Positions 10,189 to 19,431 of a stretch of 64,000 bases of DNA are shown piece after piece. The stretch's first letter is position 1. The number at the start of each line of letters is the position of its first letter. Location of the stretch: the NCBI RefSeq assembly GCF_016278385.1, contig NZ_JADQBY010000006.1, forward strand, positions 81,737 through 145,736, read 5' to 3'. Source of the stretch: Methanolobus sp. GTDB lineage: Archaea; Halobacteriota; Methanosarcinia; Methanosarcinales; Methanosarcinaceae. The notes beneath the pieces were generated by a model. That model worked only from the letters and a program-made list of their open reading frames with translations. It was not told where the DNA came from and did no database searches. Both the position numbers and the translations under genes were made by a program.

Positions 10189-11247
10189 TTGATTGGAAAA
10201 CTTGTTAAAGATAGGGTAAAAGCCGGGAAACAGGCTATAAATGAGCTGTATAATACCGGGTATTACGGACGTCCAAAGGGCGATGTTCTTGAGCTCACGC
10301 TTATTGAAGCAGCATATCTGCTTTACAAGAACAGGCTTGAAATCACCATGGATGAAAGGACCCTTACATTTCAGGAATTTTTCATAGAAGCCTCTAACAG
10401 ACAGCAGTTTTTCGAGCTGAAATACATCGTTTACAAAGACCTCCGTGAGAGAGGTTACTATGTTCAGCCCAGTGTTACGGATTTCAGAGTATATCCAAGG
10501 GGTGGTCACCCAGGCAAGACACAGGCAAAGATGTTTGTCTATGTAAGGTCCGAGCGTATTCCAATGCCTATAAAGGATCTTCTGTCTCAGTACACTGCAG
10601 CGGTAAATGTTCGCAAGCAAATGGTGCTTGCTATAGTTGATGAAGAAAGTGATCTCACATATTATGAAGTGAAGAAAGCTGATATCAAAGGGAGTATGGA
10701 TGCAATCCTTCCAGAGGATGATCCTGTTCCTGCAACGATGCTGGAGGACCGTGTCCTGATATGGAATGAAGAGGCTTCACATCTGCTTTATGAAAACGGT
10801 TTTTACGGTAAACCTCTTGACAATGAGCGTCTCCAGTTATCACTTGTTGAATCTGCATACCTGCTTGAGCAGGGTCTCATAGAGATAAAGGATGGCACAA
10901 CAGGTAATATTCCTGACCTTGGCGTATTTTCAGAGACAGCAGCATCCATTGATCCTGATTTTGAACGCAAGTACAGCACATATATTGACCTCCGCAGCAG
11001 GGGATTTGTTCCAAAGACCGGTTTTAAGTTCGGTACTCATTTCAGGGTATACAATGAAGTTAAATCACTGAACAAGCTTCCTCATTCGGATTATCTGGTA
11101 CATGCAATTCCACAGGATTATGAATTCTTCCTTCCTCTTATGTCAAGGGCAGTGAGACTTGCCAACAGTGTCAGGAAACAGATGTTATATTCTGTAGAAT
11201 TTGCAAGTGGTATCGAGTATATCGACATCGGCAGAATAAAGATGTAA
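10189..11247 (+). CDS. endA: tRNA-splicing endonuclease, two-repeat form
   Basis: Cuts the bulge-helix-bulge at exon-intron boundaries of archaeal pre-tRNA and pre-rRNA. The protein is a fused duplication. Repeat 1 (about residues 1-175) and repeat 2 (about 190-350) share the xxYGxPxxxxLxLxLxEAAYLL pattern. Only repeat 2 keeps the full catalytic set: tyrosine in FGTHFRVY, histidine in LPHSDYLVH and lysine in NSVRKQML. This is the architecture known for homodimeric EndA of Methanosarcinales and halophiles. I chose the TTG at 10189 because AGGTGA (10178-10183) is five bases upstream; the frame stays open to 10138 but with no ribosome-binding site. Confidence 0.92.
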   Translation: MIGKLVKDRVKAGKQAINELYNTGYYGRPKGDVLELTLIEAAYLLYKNRLEITMDERTLTFQEFFIEASNRQQFFELKYIVYKDLRERGYYVQPSVTDFRVYPRGGHPGKTQAKMFVYVRSERIPMPIKDLLSQYTAAVNVRKQMVLAIVDEESDLTYYEVKKADIKGSMDAILPEDDPVPATMLEDRVLIWNEEASHLLYENGFYGKPLDNERLQLSLVESAYLLEQGLIEIKDGTTGNIPDLGVFSETAASIDPDFERKYSTYIDLRSRGFVPKTGFKFGTHFRVYNEVKSLNKLPHSDYLVHAIPQDYEFFLPLMSRAVRLANSVRKQMLYSVEFASGIEYIDIGRIKM

Positions 11248-11693
11248 TGATTTTGGCGTTGTAAAAAACCTCGCACCTTGGAAATTCTGGTGGTCAAATA
11301 ACAGCAAGGCAAAGGAGGACTTTAAAGTCCTTCTTATTCTTTTATCTCATTAATCTATTTTTTTGACTATCCTCCAGCTAAATCGCTGTCTGTACTAAAA
11401 CGAAAGTTAAGTGAACTGTAGGTGTAGCTCTGTAATCTCATATCAAAAACACTGTGATTTCATGTTTTTGGAAGTCTGATCCGAATTTGTTCTTTTTAAT
11501 GACAATGAGTCATTTTCATGTCCAAACTGGAAACGAGTCTATCATATGGATAATTCAACTATATAAGGAAACATCAAAATACTTATATATATTTCAATCT
11601 ATTATTATGTTATTATTGTTCTTTATTGTATTAATAATACTGTTTCATTATCTGGTTAATAAGATGAGCGAGACATATTGATAACATGGGCTG
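11248..11693. other. Intergenic region between endA and the beta-helix surface protein
   Basis: 446 bases. It holds the endA terminator at 11312-11335 and an AT-rich promoter zone for the next gene, including CTTATATATAT near 11582-11592 that would start transcription around 11615, leaving a leader of about 75 bases. A hydrophobic 75-codon frame at 11454-11681 has no ribosome-binding site and I do not call it a gene. Confidence 0.5.
11312..11335 (+). terminator. Hairpin terminator after endA
   Basis: AAGGAGGACTTT (11312-11323) and AAAGTCCTTCTT (11324-11335) form a near-perfect palindrome with 11 of 12 pairs, followed by the T-rich ATTCTTTTATCTC. It is symmetric and could act on both strands. 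Confidence 0.65.
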
Positions 11694-14420
11694 GTGAGTA
11701 ACATTTTACCAAAAGACAATCCAATTCTAAAATATTCAATAATAGTATTGATTTTACTATTATGTGCAGGGACAGTTTCCGCAGCTAATCTAACGGTTGG
11801 TAGTGAGAAGACATATGCAACTATTGGACTCGCACTCGATGCTGCAGACCCCGGTGATACTATCATTGTATCTGACGGTACTTACAATGAAAATATAGAT
11901 ATTTGGACAGACAATATTACAATTCGCTCTGAGAATGGTTATGAATATACTATCGTTGATGGGAGTGGTTACACTGTATTTGATATAAACGCCAACAATG
12001 TAACTATTCAAGGATTTACTATTCAAGATGCTGAGTCTGATTATTATGAATCTGGTATTTACTTGTATGACGTTTCCTTTTGTAATATTTCGGATAACTA
12101 CATAATTAACACGTCGGTAGGTGTTTATCTTGGAGAGTCAGATTCTAATAATTTGACTGGCAATATTTTCAGTTTCAACTCTGATCAAGGAATTTATCTT
12201 TACTATTCAGATTACAATAATTTGACTAACAATACTGTCAGTAACAATGATGATGGAATTTATCTTGAAGATTCAGATTATAATAGCTTGACCAACAATA
12301 CTGTCAATAACAATGATGAAGGAATTGAACTTGAAGATTCAGATTACAATAATTTGACTAACAATACTGTCAGTTCCAACGATTACGGCATTTGGATTGA
12401 CTATTCCAGCAATAGCACTTTGATCAATAATGTGATGTCCTCAAATGAATATTCTAATTTTGGAGTTGAGGGTGAGAATTTAAGAGAGTACTTGCATGAT
12501 ATAGGCGTGTCCAATCTGGTTGATGGCAAACCAATCTATTACTGGATTAACGCTTCAGATGCAGAAGTGCCTTTGGATGCAGGAACTGTGTATGCAATCC
12601 ACTCCACTAACATCACTGTTAGGGATATTGAACTCTCCACTATAGATTATGGTGTTACATTTGCATACACTGATAATTCCACAATACAAAACGTGACTGT
12701 GTCAAATACGTATGAGGGAATCTATTTGTTCAATTCTTCATTCAATAATCTGGATAGTATTTCAGCCAGTTACGGCGATAATACGGGTATTTATCTTTAT
12801 GATTCATGTAATTATAATACTTTGACCAACAATAATGCCAGTGATAATGAGTATGGAATTTATATTGAAGGTTCAAGTAATAACACTTTGACTAATAATA
12901 CTGCCAATTCCAACGATTACTATGGTATTTGTCTTGAAGATTCAAATGACAACTTATTGCTAAGTAACAATGCCAATTCAAATGAATTATATGGATTTTA
13001 TCTTATGTCAAGTGATGGTAATACCCTGGCGGACAATGTTGCCAGTTACAACATTTATAATCATGCTGAAGTTGGTTCAGTGAATTTGGATTCTGTCGCA
13101 GAACCTATGATCGTGATTAGTGATTCAGCTACAGGTATCTATATTCGAAGTTCTGACAACAATGTTCTGACCAATAATACTGCCAACTACAATTCTGGTA
13201 GTGGTGCTTCCGTCTCATCTGTCACAAATAGTATTGTATCTCCTGATAGTATACCTGCTCCTGAGTATTCATGTGGTTTCATAGTGTATTTTTCTGAAAA
13301 CACAACCTTGACAGACAATACAGCCATAGGAAATGGTGACTATGATTTCTATTCAAGATACTCTACAGGCACCGTGGACACTCTGTCATTATCAGATACT
13401 CCAACTCAGCTCTCTTTTGAGAATGATGAATCTGCATTAGGAATAAGTGGAAATGACACAAATTCAAATGCTTTTTCAGGTAAGGAGAATGTCAATGGGT
13501 ACGTGACGATTACACGTTCCACTATCAATCCTGATGATATTTCTCAGCCTGACACAATGGTTTTTGATTTCCTCTATGATGATTCCGGAATGAGCAGTTC
13601 CGAAGAATCTTCAGTAAATCTCTACATGTTAAGTGGAAGCAACTGGACTGAAATAAATGGTACTTCTCTTAACACAATAGGCAATTATGTCTCTGCAAAC
13701 CTCTCTGAGTTTGGCACGTTTGGACTTTTTTACGTTGAAGATACTCCAAGTAGCAGTCCATCACGTTCCAGTTCCAGAACCCGTGCATCCGTCAGTCCGG
13801 GACAGCCATCTGAAATAGTAACAAGCACCGATATATCCGTAAAGCGTGTTGTAGGTGGTGTTTCCGCGGATTTCGATCTTTCAGGTGGAGATGACCCTGT
13901 AATTGGTGTAAGTTTCAATGCAAAGACCGATGAAGGCTTGGTTGTAACGAAGGTACAGGTCCTTAACAGCAGACCATCTGATGTACCTGCTTCAGAAGGT
14001 AATTCCTATTCGGTCATGAGTATCGATGTGGGAAGTGAAGGTACTATTTCCTCTGGTAATGCCGACAACATCATGATCCGCTTTAAGGTTAGTAAGGAAT
14101 GGATAGAAGAGAATGACATCGATGTTTCCACCATTCGTATGACACGGTATCATGGTGAGCAGTGGAATGACCTTCCAACATATCAGGAAAGGGAGGAGGA
14201 CGGTTACCTCTATTTCTACTCTGAAACACTGGTTTTCTCTATATTCAGTGTAGTGGGAGATGAGATTGGTTCAATTGCAGAACAAACTCCGATTTCAGCA
14301 CCTATGCCTGAAGAGGAGACCGAGCCAGTAGAAGAAGATACAAAGGATTCTCCCGGATTCGGTGCACTTATGGGAATTGGCGTTGTATCTCTTGCACTGC
14401 TTGTTCTTAAGAAAGAATGA
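11694..14420 (+). CDS. Secreted NosD-like beta-helix protein with PGF-pre-PGF domain and PGF-CTERM anchor
   Basis: A 908-residue cell-surface protein. Residues about 13-31 are a signal peptide ending in GTVSA. Residues about 40-560 form a right-handed parallel beta-helix of NosD/CASH type with many copies of a 20-23 residue unit around NNLTNNTVSNNDDGIYLEDS. Residues about 560-680 are a beta-rich region, a Ser-rich linker (SSSPSRSSSRTRAS) follows, and about 700-865 look like the PGF-pre-PGF domain. The C-terminus has an acidic spacer, the SPGFG signal, a hydrophobic helix and KKE, the PGF-CTERM signal processed by archaeosortase A. Many NxT/NxS sequons suggest heavy N-glycosylation. The start is GTG at 11694. 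The ligand is unknown. Confidence 0.88.
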   Translation: MSNILPKDNPILKYSIIVLILLLCAGTVSAANLTVGSEKTYATIGLALDAADPGDTIIVSDGTYNENIDIWTDNITIRSENGYEYTIVDGSGYTVFDINANNVTIQGFTIQDAESDYYESGIYLYDVSFCNISDNYIINTSVGVYLGESDSNNLTGNIFSFNSDQGIYLYYSDYNNLTNNTVSNNDDGIYLEDSDYNSLTNNTVNNNDEGIELEDSDYNNLTNNTVSSNDYGIWIDYSSNSTLINNVMSSNEYSNFGVEGENLREYLHDIGVSNLVDGKPIYYWINASDAEVPLDAGTVYAIHSTNITVRDIELSTIDYGVTFAYTDNSTIQNVTVSNTYEGIYLFNSSFNNLDSISASYGDNTGIYLYDSCNYNTLTNNNASDNEYGIYIEGSSNNTLTNNTANSNDYYGICLEDSNDNLLLSNNANSNELYGFYLMSSDGNTLADNVASYNIYNHAEVGSVNLDSVAEPMIVISDSATGIYIRSSDNNVLTNNTANYNSGSGASVSSVTNSIVSPDSIPAPEYSCGFIVYFSENTTLTDNTAIGNGDYDFYSRYSTGTVDTLSLSDTPTQLSFENDESALGISGNDTNSNAFSGKENVNGYVTITRSTINPDDISQPDTMVFDFLYDDSGMSSSEESSVNLYMLSGSNWTEINGTSLNTIGNYVSANLSEFGTFGLFYVEDTPSSSPSRSSSRTRASVSPGQPSEIVTSTDISVKRVVGGVSADFDLSGGDDPVIGVSFNAKTDEGLVVTKVQVLNSRPSDVPASEGNSYSVMSIDVGSEGTISSGNADNIMIRFKVSKEWIEENDIDVSTIRMTRYHGEQWNDLPTYQEREEDGYLYFYSETLVFSIFSVVGDEIGSIAEQTPISAPMPEEETEPVEEDTKDSPGFGALMGIGVVSLALLVLKKE

Positions 14421-14436
14421 ATAATTAAAATATCTA

Positions 14437-14473
14437 TGACGGGACGGATGTCCTGTCAGCTTTTTTCTTTTTT
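14437..14473 (+). terminator. Intrinsic-type terminator after the beta-helix gene
   Basis: TGACGGGAC (14437-14445), loop GGAT and GTCCTGTCA (14450-14458) make a nine-pair stem with one G-T pair, followed two bases later by two six-base T-runs ending at 14473. It is a textbook terminator 17 bases after the stop. Confidence 0.8.
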
Positions 14474-14551
14474 GTGATTGTTTTCTAAGTAAACTGCCGT
14501 CTATACTCGTCTGCTCAAACTTATATAATATACCTGTATTTGTTTTAAAAG

Positions 14552-14944
14552 ATGTTTGATATAATAGCAGTAGACATTTCGGGACGTCATAAGGTAAAAG
14601 ATGAATATCTCATGGTCTGTGCTTCTGTTGCTGCATCTGTTACTGCTGACCATATCGAGAAGGTCAACCAGGTAGCTATAAGGTCCTTCAGGAGTAACTC
14701 TGCACCTGATATCCTGTATGTTGTGAAGATGGTTGAAGATACTGTTTCTGAGCTGAAGTTCTCTGGTACCATTGTCACAGAAGCAGGTGATTTCTATAAT
14801 AAGCCCCAATGGTTAATTGACAACATGTTTACCCACGATTTCAAATATCAGGAATCCCTTAGCGAAAGACGATGCATTGAGATTGCTCATCATGTATCCC
14901 TTAGCTCAAGGAAACTTCTTCTTAAAGAGCTGGGTATCCAGTAA
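14552..14944 (+). CDS. DUF2209 family protein
   Basis: A 130-residue soluble protein starting MFDIIAVDISGRHKVKDEYL. I recognise it as DUF2209, an archaeal family of unknown function; the start DIIAVDISG resembles the first strand of RNase H-like folds, but this is only a suggestion. It lies 23 bases upstream of hflX and is probably cotranscribed with it. No signal peptide or membrane segment. Confidence 0.75.
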   Translation: MFDIIAVDISGRHKVKDEYLMVCASVAASVTADHIEKVNQVAIRSFRSNSAPDILYVVKMVEDTVSELKFSGTIVTEAGDFYNKPQWLIDNMFTHDFKYQESLSERRCIEIAHHVSLSSRKLLLKELGIQ

Positions 14945-14967
14945 TATATCCACAAACAGGAACTCCT

Positions 14968-16233
14968 ATGATGCGTGCTATTCTAGTGAAAAGGAATGAT
15001 CCAAGATCTGAAGATGAAAAGAACGAACTTCAGATGAATGAACTCAGGGAACTAGCCGAAGCAGCAGGCTATAGTGTCATTGCTGAGATGACCCAAACAA
15101 GACATCCGGACAGGAAGTATCATCTTGGAAGGGGCAAGGTCGATGAACTGGCACAGATTGTTGCTGATCTTAAACCGGATAAAGTGATATTTCATAATCC
15201 ACTCTCAACCATGCAGATATACAATATATCAGAGACATGTCGTTGCGAGACCATTGACAAGTTCCAGCTCATCCTTGAGATATTCGCAACCAGAGCAACC
15301 ACTCATCGTTCCAAATTACAGGTGGAACTCGCAAGGTTGGAATACGAACTCCCCCGTGCCCGGGCTGTAATTTCCATACTTAAAAAAGATGAAAGACCGG
15401 GTTTTATGGGTCTTGGTGGCTATGAGGATTCTTATGCACAGGATGTAAAGAACCGCATGATCCGCATCAAAAGCGAGCTGGAGACTATAAAGAAGGATAA
15501 TGAATCCCTCAGGGCACACAGGCATTCCCAGGGTTTCTCACTGATTGCACTTGCCGGATATACTAATGCAGGAAAAAGTACTCTTTTCAATGCTCTTGTG
15601 GCTGAAAATGTAGAATCTAAGGACATGTTGTTCACAACACTGCTCCCCATCACCCGATCTCTGGACGTACAGGGACGTGATGTCCTGCTCACGGATACCG
15701 TTGGTTTCATTGAGGACCTTCCTCACTGGATGGTTGATGCTTTCAGGTCAACCCTTGATGAGATATTCCTTGCAGATGTTGTTCTGCTTGTTGTGGATTC
15801 ATCTGAACCTCTTGAAATAATACGCAAGAAACTGCTTGTATGTCATGAAACGATGTGGGATCAGTTACAGGACGTAGGCATTGTTACAGTTTTCAATAAA
15901 ACAGACCTTATATCGGAGGAAGAATTACAGGAATGTATGTTAATTCTTGGTTATCTTGCCCCCAATCCCGTGGCTGTGTCAGCAAAAGCAGGCTCTGGAT
16001 TTGATGGACTAAAATCACAGATGCGTGATCTACTTCCTGAATGGAAGCGTGTGACCCTTTCATTTCCGATCTCTAAAGAGGGGATGTCTATAGTTGCATG
16101 GATCTTTAATGAAGGCTTTGTTCATGGTGTGAATTATGATAATGGGATCTCAATAGATTTTGAAGCCAGAGACAAGATAATAAGCAAAGCTGTTTCTTTA
16201 GTTGAAAAGCTATCTTTAGCCTTGTTTTTGTAA
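14968..16233 (+). CDS. hflX: Ribosome-associated GTPase HflX
   Basis: GTPase that binds the large ribosomal subunit; bacterial homologues split stalled or hibernating ribosomes. The N-terminal HflX domain (about residues 1-175) contains TRHPDRKYHLGRGKVDEL and the ELPRARAVISIL helix. The G domain follows: G1 GYTNAGKS (about residue 195), G3 DTVGFIEDLP and G4 FNKTD. 421 residues is normal length. Two ATG codons stand in tandem at 14968 and 14971 after CAGGAACTCCT. In archaea the physiological role is poorly known. Confidence 0.93.
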   Translation: MMRAILVKRNDPRSEDEKNELQMNELRELAEAAGYSVIAEMTQTRHPDRKYHLGRGKVDELAQIVADLKPDKVIFHNPLSTMQIYNISETCRCETIDKFQLILEIFATRATTHRSKLQVELARLEYELPRARAVISILKKDERPGFMGLGGYEDSYAQDVKNRMIRIKSELETIKKDNESLRAHRHSQGFSLIALAGYTNAGKSTLFNALVAENVESKDMLFTTLLPITRSLDVQGRDVLLTDTVGFIEDLPHWMVDAFRSTLDEIFLADVVLLVVDSSEPLEIIRKKLLVCHETMWDQLQDVGIVTVFNKTDLISEEELQECMLILGYLAPNPVAVSAKAGSGFDGLKSQMRDLLPEWKRVTLSFPISKEGMSIVAWIFNEGFVHGVNYDNGISIDFEARDKIISKAVSLVEKLSLALFL

Positions 16234-16263
16234 TAAATGGGCTATCTATGAACAACCGTAAAG

Positions 16264-16272
16264 TGTATATAC
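16264..16272 (+). promoter_or_regulatory. TATA box for the candidate small RNA
   Basis: TGTATATAC centred near 16268. Archaeal transcription begins about 24-26 bases downstream of the TATA centre, which falls at about 16292, exactly the first base of the predicted stem. A second AT-rich element overlaps 16284-16292. Confidence 0.5.
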
Positions 16273-16291
16273 AATAAGATAGTTTGTATAT

Positions 16292-16376
16292 ATGCGAACG
16301 GGGATTACTTCTCTAATGTACCACCAATCCTATCCAACCACCAACCAACCAATAAATTCTATTACCCGTTCGCATT
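16292..16376 (+). ncRNA. Candidate structured small RNA with a G-free, CCAACC-rich loop
   Basis: ATGCGAACGGG (16292-16302) is perfectly complementary to CCCGTTCGCAT (16365-16375), an 11-pair stem closing a 62-base loop. From about 16319 to 16367 the loop contains no G and repeats CCACC, CCAACC and CCAACCAACC, keeping it unpaired and available for base-pairing. A TATA element at the correct distance predicts a 5' end at the stem. No open frame spans it. The structure and composition are seen directly; the transcript and any targets are inference. Alternatives are a long-loop operator pair or 3' structure of the hflX transcript. Confidence 0.55.
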
Positions 16377-16406
16377 ACCATCCATAGCTTCTATTCTTAA
16401 AATATC

Positions 16407-16415
16407 TTTATAAAC
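16407..16415 (+). promoter_or_regulatory. TATA box of the PHP gene, predicted leaderless transcript
   Basis: CTTTATAAA lies about 26 bases upstream of the ATG at 16437, the usual TATA-to-start distance in archaea. No ribosome-binding site precedes the ATG, which fits a leaderless mRNA. Confidence 0.55.
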
Positions 16416-16436
16416 TCTGAAGACTATGGTATTTTC

Positions 16437-17108
16437 ATGAAGTTCGATCTTCACGTCCATTCCTGTTATTCAAAAGATAGCAATGCCAGTCTTGATGATA
16501 TTCTTGAGCACGCAGCCCGAAATGGTCTTGATGGTTTTGCCATATGTGACCATGACCGGATAGAAGGTGGAATTGCCTGTTCCAGGAGGGCACAGGAGAT
16601 CGGCTCAGATATGATAGTCATACCTGGCGTGGAAGTTAGTTCTTCCAAAGGCCATGTGCTTGTTCTTGGTGTTCGTGAACTCATAGAGCCAGGGCTTAGC
16701 CCCGAAGAAACGATTGAAAGAGCACGTCAGCAGGGTGCTGTGGTAATAATCCCTCATCCCTTCAAGATGACATCTCATGGCATTGGCTACATTGAAGGAC
16801 TGGATGCCGATGCGATCGAGGTATTGAACTCCCGCTGTGTGACCGATGGTCCTAACAACAAGGCCAGAAAAGCTGCTCAGGAACTTGGATTTCCCATGGT
16901 AGGCGGTAGTGATTCACACGAAGCAGAGATGGTGGGGAGGTCATACACTGAGATCGATGCGCAGCTTCGAACAGTTGAAAGCGTGCTGGATGCCATACGT
17001 AAAGGTAATACTCGTCCCGGTGGTGGAAAAACTCCAATGTCATTTGTTGTTAAACAGATGTTCATTGGTCATTTGAATAAACTTGGCAGGCGTCTTGGAA
17101 TAAGATGA
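16437..17108 (+). CDS. PHP-domain metal-dependent phosphoesterase
   Basis: A 223-residue protein of the polymerase-and-histidinol-phosphatase superfamily. Metal-ligand motifs are visible in order: DLHVHSCYSKDS (residues 4-15), FAICDHDRIEGG (about 36-47), IPGVEVSSSKGHVLVLG, VIIPHPFK and GGSDSHEAEMVG (about 157-168). It probably hydrolyses a phosphate ester or nucleotide, but the substrate cannot be read from sequence. It faces the dmrX-type gene convergently with a 20-base gap. Confidence 0.88.
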   Translation: MKFDLHVHSCYSKDSNASLDDILEHAARNGLDGFAICDHDRIEGGIACSRRAQEIGSDMIVIPGVEVSSSKGHVLVLGVRELIEPGLSPEETIERARQQGAVVIIPHPFKMTSHGIGYIEGLDADAIEVLNSRCVTDGPNNKARKAAQELGFPMVGGSDSHEAEMVGRSYTEIDAQLRTVESVLDAIRKGNTRPGGGKTPMSFVVKQMFIGHLNKLGRRLGIR

Positions 17109-17128
17109 CATATCTGATTTTGTCTGGA

Positions 17129-17833
17129 TTAGGTGTCTGCAAGAATTTTTAGTATATCTTCAGGCTTTTCCAGTACTTTAATGCCTTCAAGTTCCTTGAT
17201 GATATCCACATTCCTCGCATCTATATCCCTTACTTTCAGTTCAACCGGCCCGCCTTTAATGGCATTGAAATTGCAGAGTTCCTTGCATATTCCACATCCA
17301 CTGCATTTCAGCAGGTCTATCTGGTCAGTAATTGCATCATTGGGACAGTTATCCCCGGGTGGACAAGGGTCGCATTTCTGGCACAGTTCCCTGGCAATAC
17401 CAAAGGGAAGTTCCGATATCACAACGCCTGCTATGTCAACAGGGACAACATAGACAGGAACACTTCCTTTTACAGCCTGAGCAACTGCATTGCTCACAAG
17501 TGAATCTGCTGTACCGTGTGCGATCTTGGATACAGTGTTGGAAGTGGCAGGTGTAACTATAAGGGCATCATATTTGTCAAGCAGGAAACGGCCTGTTTTT
17601 GGCCAGCTTTTGCCCTGCTGTGTTTCAAGAAAAATCTCTTCAAGATATTCTCCACAGGATATTGTTTCCAATTCTTTTTCAAGTCCATACATCCTGACAA
17701 CCTCTTCGGCGGCGCTGGAAAGGAATGTATTCACTCTAATGTCGTGTTCACTTTTAATCTGTTTGAATACCTCAAAACTGGATGCAAGAAAATGACCAGC
17801 TCCGGTAATTCCCCATGCTATCGTTTTTGTCAT
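17129..17833 (-). CDS. dmrX: Dihydromethanopterin reductase (acceptor), DmrX-like flavoprotein
   Basis: Flavoprotein-ferredoxin that reduces dihydromethanopterin to tetrahydromethanopterin, the last step of making the C1 carrier. The 234-residue protein has an N-terminal flavoprotein fold (ITGAGHFL at residues 9-16; VTPATSNTVSKIAHG near 93-107) and a C-terminal part with two 4Fe-4S motifs: CQKCDPCPPGDNCP, irregularly spaced, and the regular CSGCGICKELC. This domain order matches DmrX of Methanosarcina as I remember it. It is the last gene of a reverse-strand operon with DUF447, CitG-like and marker 9 genes, a context that supports pterin metabolism. Confidence 0.82.
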   Translation of the reverse strand: MTKTIAWGITGAGHFLASSFEVFKQIKSEHDIRVNTFLSSAAEEVVRMYGLEKELETISCGEYLEEIFLETQQGKSWPKTGRFLLDKYDALIVTPATSNTVSKIAHGTADSLVSNAVAQAVKGSVPVYVVPVDIAGVVISELPFGIARELCQKCDPCPPGDNCPNDAITDQIDLLKCSGCGICKELCNFNAIKGGPVELKVRDIDARNVDIIKELEGIKVLEKPEDILKILADT

Positions 17834-17882
17834 AGGGAGAAAATAGGCTTTTTCTTATTAATAGTCTTTTGACCGGGAAGTA

Positions 17883-18470
17883 TCAGAGTAAACCATAAAG
17901 CAGTTTCATTGCTTCTTTTTCTTCGTCTCCGCCGCATTTGTCTACAATATCCCCGTAGGCCTTTATGAGCTTAAGATATTTTTCTTCGCCTGTAAGCTGG
18001 TATCTGGTTGCATGTATGCAGGATTCGATAACTCCAAAAAGGCCTCTGTTAGGCGCTCTGATGATGCATTTGTTTATGTGGACCTTCATGGGCACCAGTT
18101 CTGTTACAAGTGCATCTGAGGTCAGTTTTGTATTAGTACACTCAAAGGCAAGCCAGCACTGGGCATTTTTTAGTGTGACAAAATTCCTGCCTTTAAAATT
18201 AACCGTTTCAAAATGAGAATCTTCCAGGTCTGTAAACGTAGAGCACACAAACATTGCAGGATCCCATACAACATTTGCAACGATCATCTTCTCGGAAAGC
18301 ACATTACTGTAGGTTGTGGAACCCTTGAACAGACGCAGGAATAACTTACCTTTCCTCCGGATGATACCCATGGGGGCAGCATTTGGTGTCCATCCATGGA
18401 TGGTTGTCACTATAACTTCTGATATACCTTCATAAATGCCAAAATCATCAAGGTTTAAATTTTTAGACAT
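17883..18470 (-). CDS. DUF447 family protein
   Basis: A 195-residue protein of DUF447, related to FMN-binding split-barrel proteins; the opening GIYEGISEVIVTTIHGWTPN and APMGIIRRKG are typical. DUF447 members are linked to tetrahydromethanopterin genes in archaea and in methylotrophic bacteria, but I know of no demonstrated reaction. The start ATG overlaps the stop of the CitG-like gene by one base (TAATG), which indicates translational coupling. Confidence 0.82.
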   Translation of the reverse strand: MSKNLNLDDFGIYEGISEVIVTTIHGWTPNAAPMGIIRRKGKLFLRLFKGSTTYSNVLSEKMIVANVVWDPAMFVCSTFTDLEDSHFETVNFKGRNFVTLKNAQCWLAFECTNTKLTSDALVTELVPMKVHINKCIIRAPNRGLFGVIESCIHATRYQLTGEEKYLKLIKAYGDIVDKCGGDEEKEAMKLLYGLL

Positions 18471-19426
18471 TAGAATCTAACTCCTGCAAGCAATGAAATA
18501 AAGAGACCGGCAATTACTATGTCTGCCGTGGAACCCGGATTTATCTTCTTCTCAAGAAGCTCACTATCCAGTTTCTTTATCATCGGTAATATAGTATCAA
18601 AGTTCTCATTGATTTTATATATTTCTTCAATTATTTTCTTTGCCCTGCCAGAGACATATAACGCCGTTTGCGCATTGTATTTTGTACTGATGAATGTGTC
18701 CTCATTCTCCGAAAGTATCTTCAGGAATGCATAGACTGTAACATCGTTGATATCAGCTCCGATCTTCGGGGCATGCAGCCCGTTCATGCCATCAATTATT
18801 GTTTCAGCACATCGGACACATCTCTTAAAACCTGTTACCCACTCATTGGCAATTATGTCATATCCCCTGGCAATATCCATGAGTTTGTAAAGGGTCATGT
18901 TTTTATCATTTAGTTCATCAATGGCGGTACTGTCACGCAAATCAAATTCATCTACAGGATTTACTTTCACACCTGCCGCATCAAAACAACTGTAAAAATT
19001 AATCGAATCTTCCGTGTCAGTGTTTTTAACTATCCTGTATGCGCTTTCAACCAGTTGTTGGATAGTAAAAGTCTCATCTTCCTGGAATATCTCTCCTGCA
19101 GCCATTGCAAGAGGGATTAGTAGAATGAATGCTCCAAAATGGGTATTTCCTCCGTTTTGCCAGTTCACACTTTCTATTACAGCTTTTTTGATGAACTGCC
19201 CAACTCCTTTTTCGTGTGATGATGCCTCCTCCACAACGGGATATACGGAACTGGCTGATGTCAGAAAATGCTCATAGCGTGTATCAGCATAGTTATCATG
19301 CCTGTCAATATTGCCTGGTTTTGGAGATGCGGAAACCTCCATGCACATTGCAAGCTGTGCACAGCGTGCAATATAAGATGAGAGGGGGTAAATTCCCCTG
19401 CTTATTGTGTAAAGTGCATCATTCAT
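18470..19426 (-). CDS. CitG-like triphosphoribosyl-dephospho-CoA synthase family protein
   Basis: A 318-residue all-helical protein of the CitG/MdcB family. Family motifs are visible: MEVSASPKPGNIDRHD (about residues 29-44), GGNTHFGAFILLIPLAMAAG (about 92-111) and NPGSTADIVIAG near the C-terminus. In bacteria CitG makes the citrate lyase prosthetic group precursor from dephospho-CoA and ATP. In methanogens the relatives sit with pterin genes, and an analogous ribosyl-phosphate transfer there is inference. It lies five bases after the marker 9 gene and overlaps DUF447. Confidence 0.82.
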   Translation of the reverse strand: MNDALYTISRGIYPLSSYIARCAQLAMCMEVSASPKPGNIDRHDNYADTRYEHFLTSASSVYPVVEEASSHEKGVGQFIKKAVIESVNWQNGGNTHFGAFILLIPLAMAAGEIFQEDETFTIQQLVESAYRIVKNTDTEDSINFYSCFDAAGVKVNPVDEFDLRDSTAIDELNDKNMTLYKLMDIARGYDIIANEWVTGFKRCVRCAETIIDGMNGLHAPKIGADINDVTVYAFLKILSENEDTFISTKYNAQTALYVSGRAKKIIEEIYKINENFDTILPMIKKLDSELLEKKINPGSTADIVIAGLFISLLAGVRF

Positions 19427-19431
19427 TTCTG

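Noticed and set aside
11454..11681. Hydrophobic 75-codon frame upstream of the beta-helix gene
   Set aside because: No ribosome-binding site, overlaps the AT-rich promoter zone of the next gene, and composition follows the AT content.
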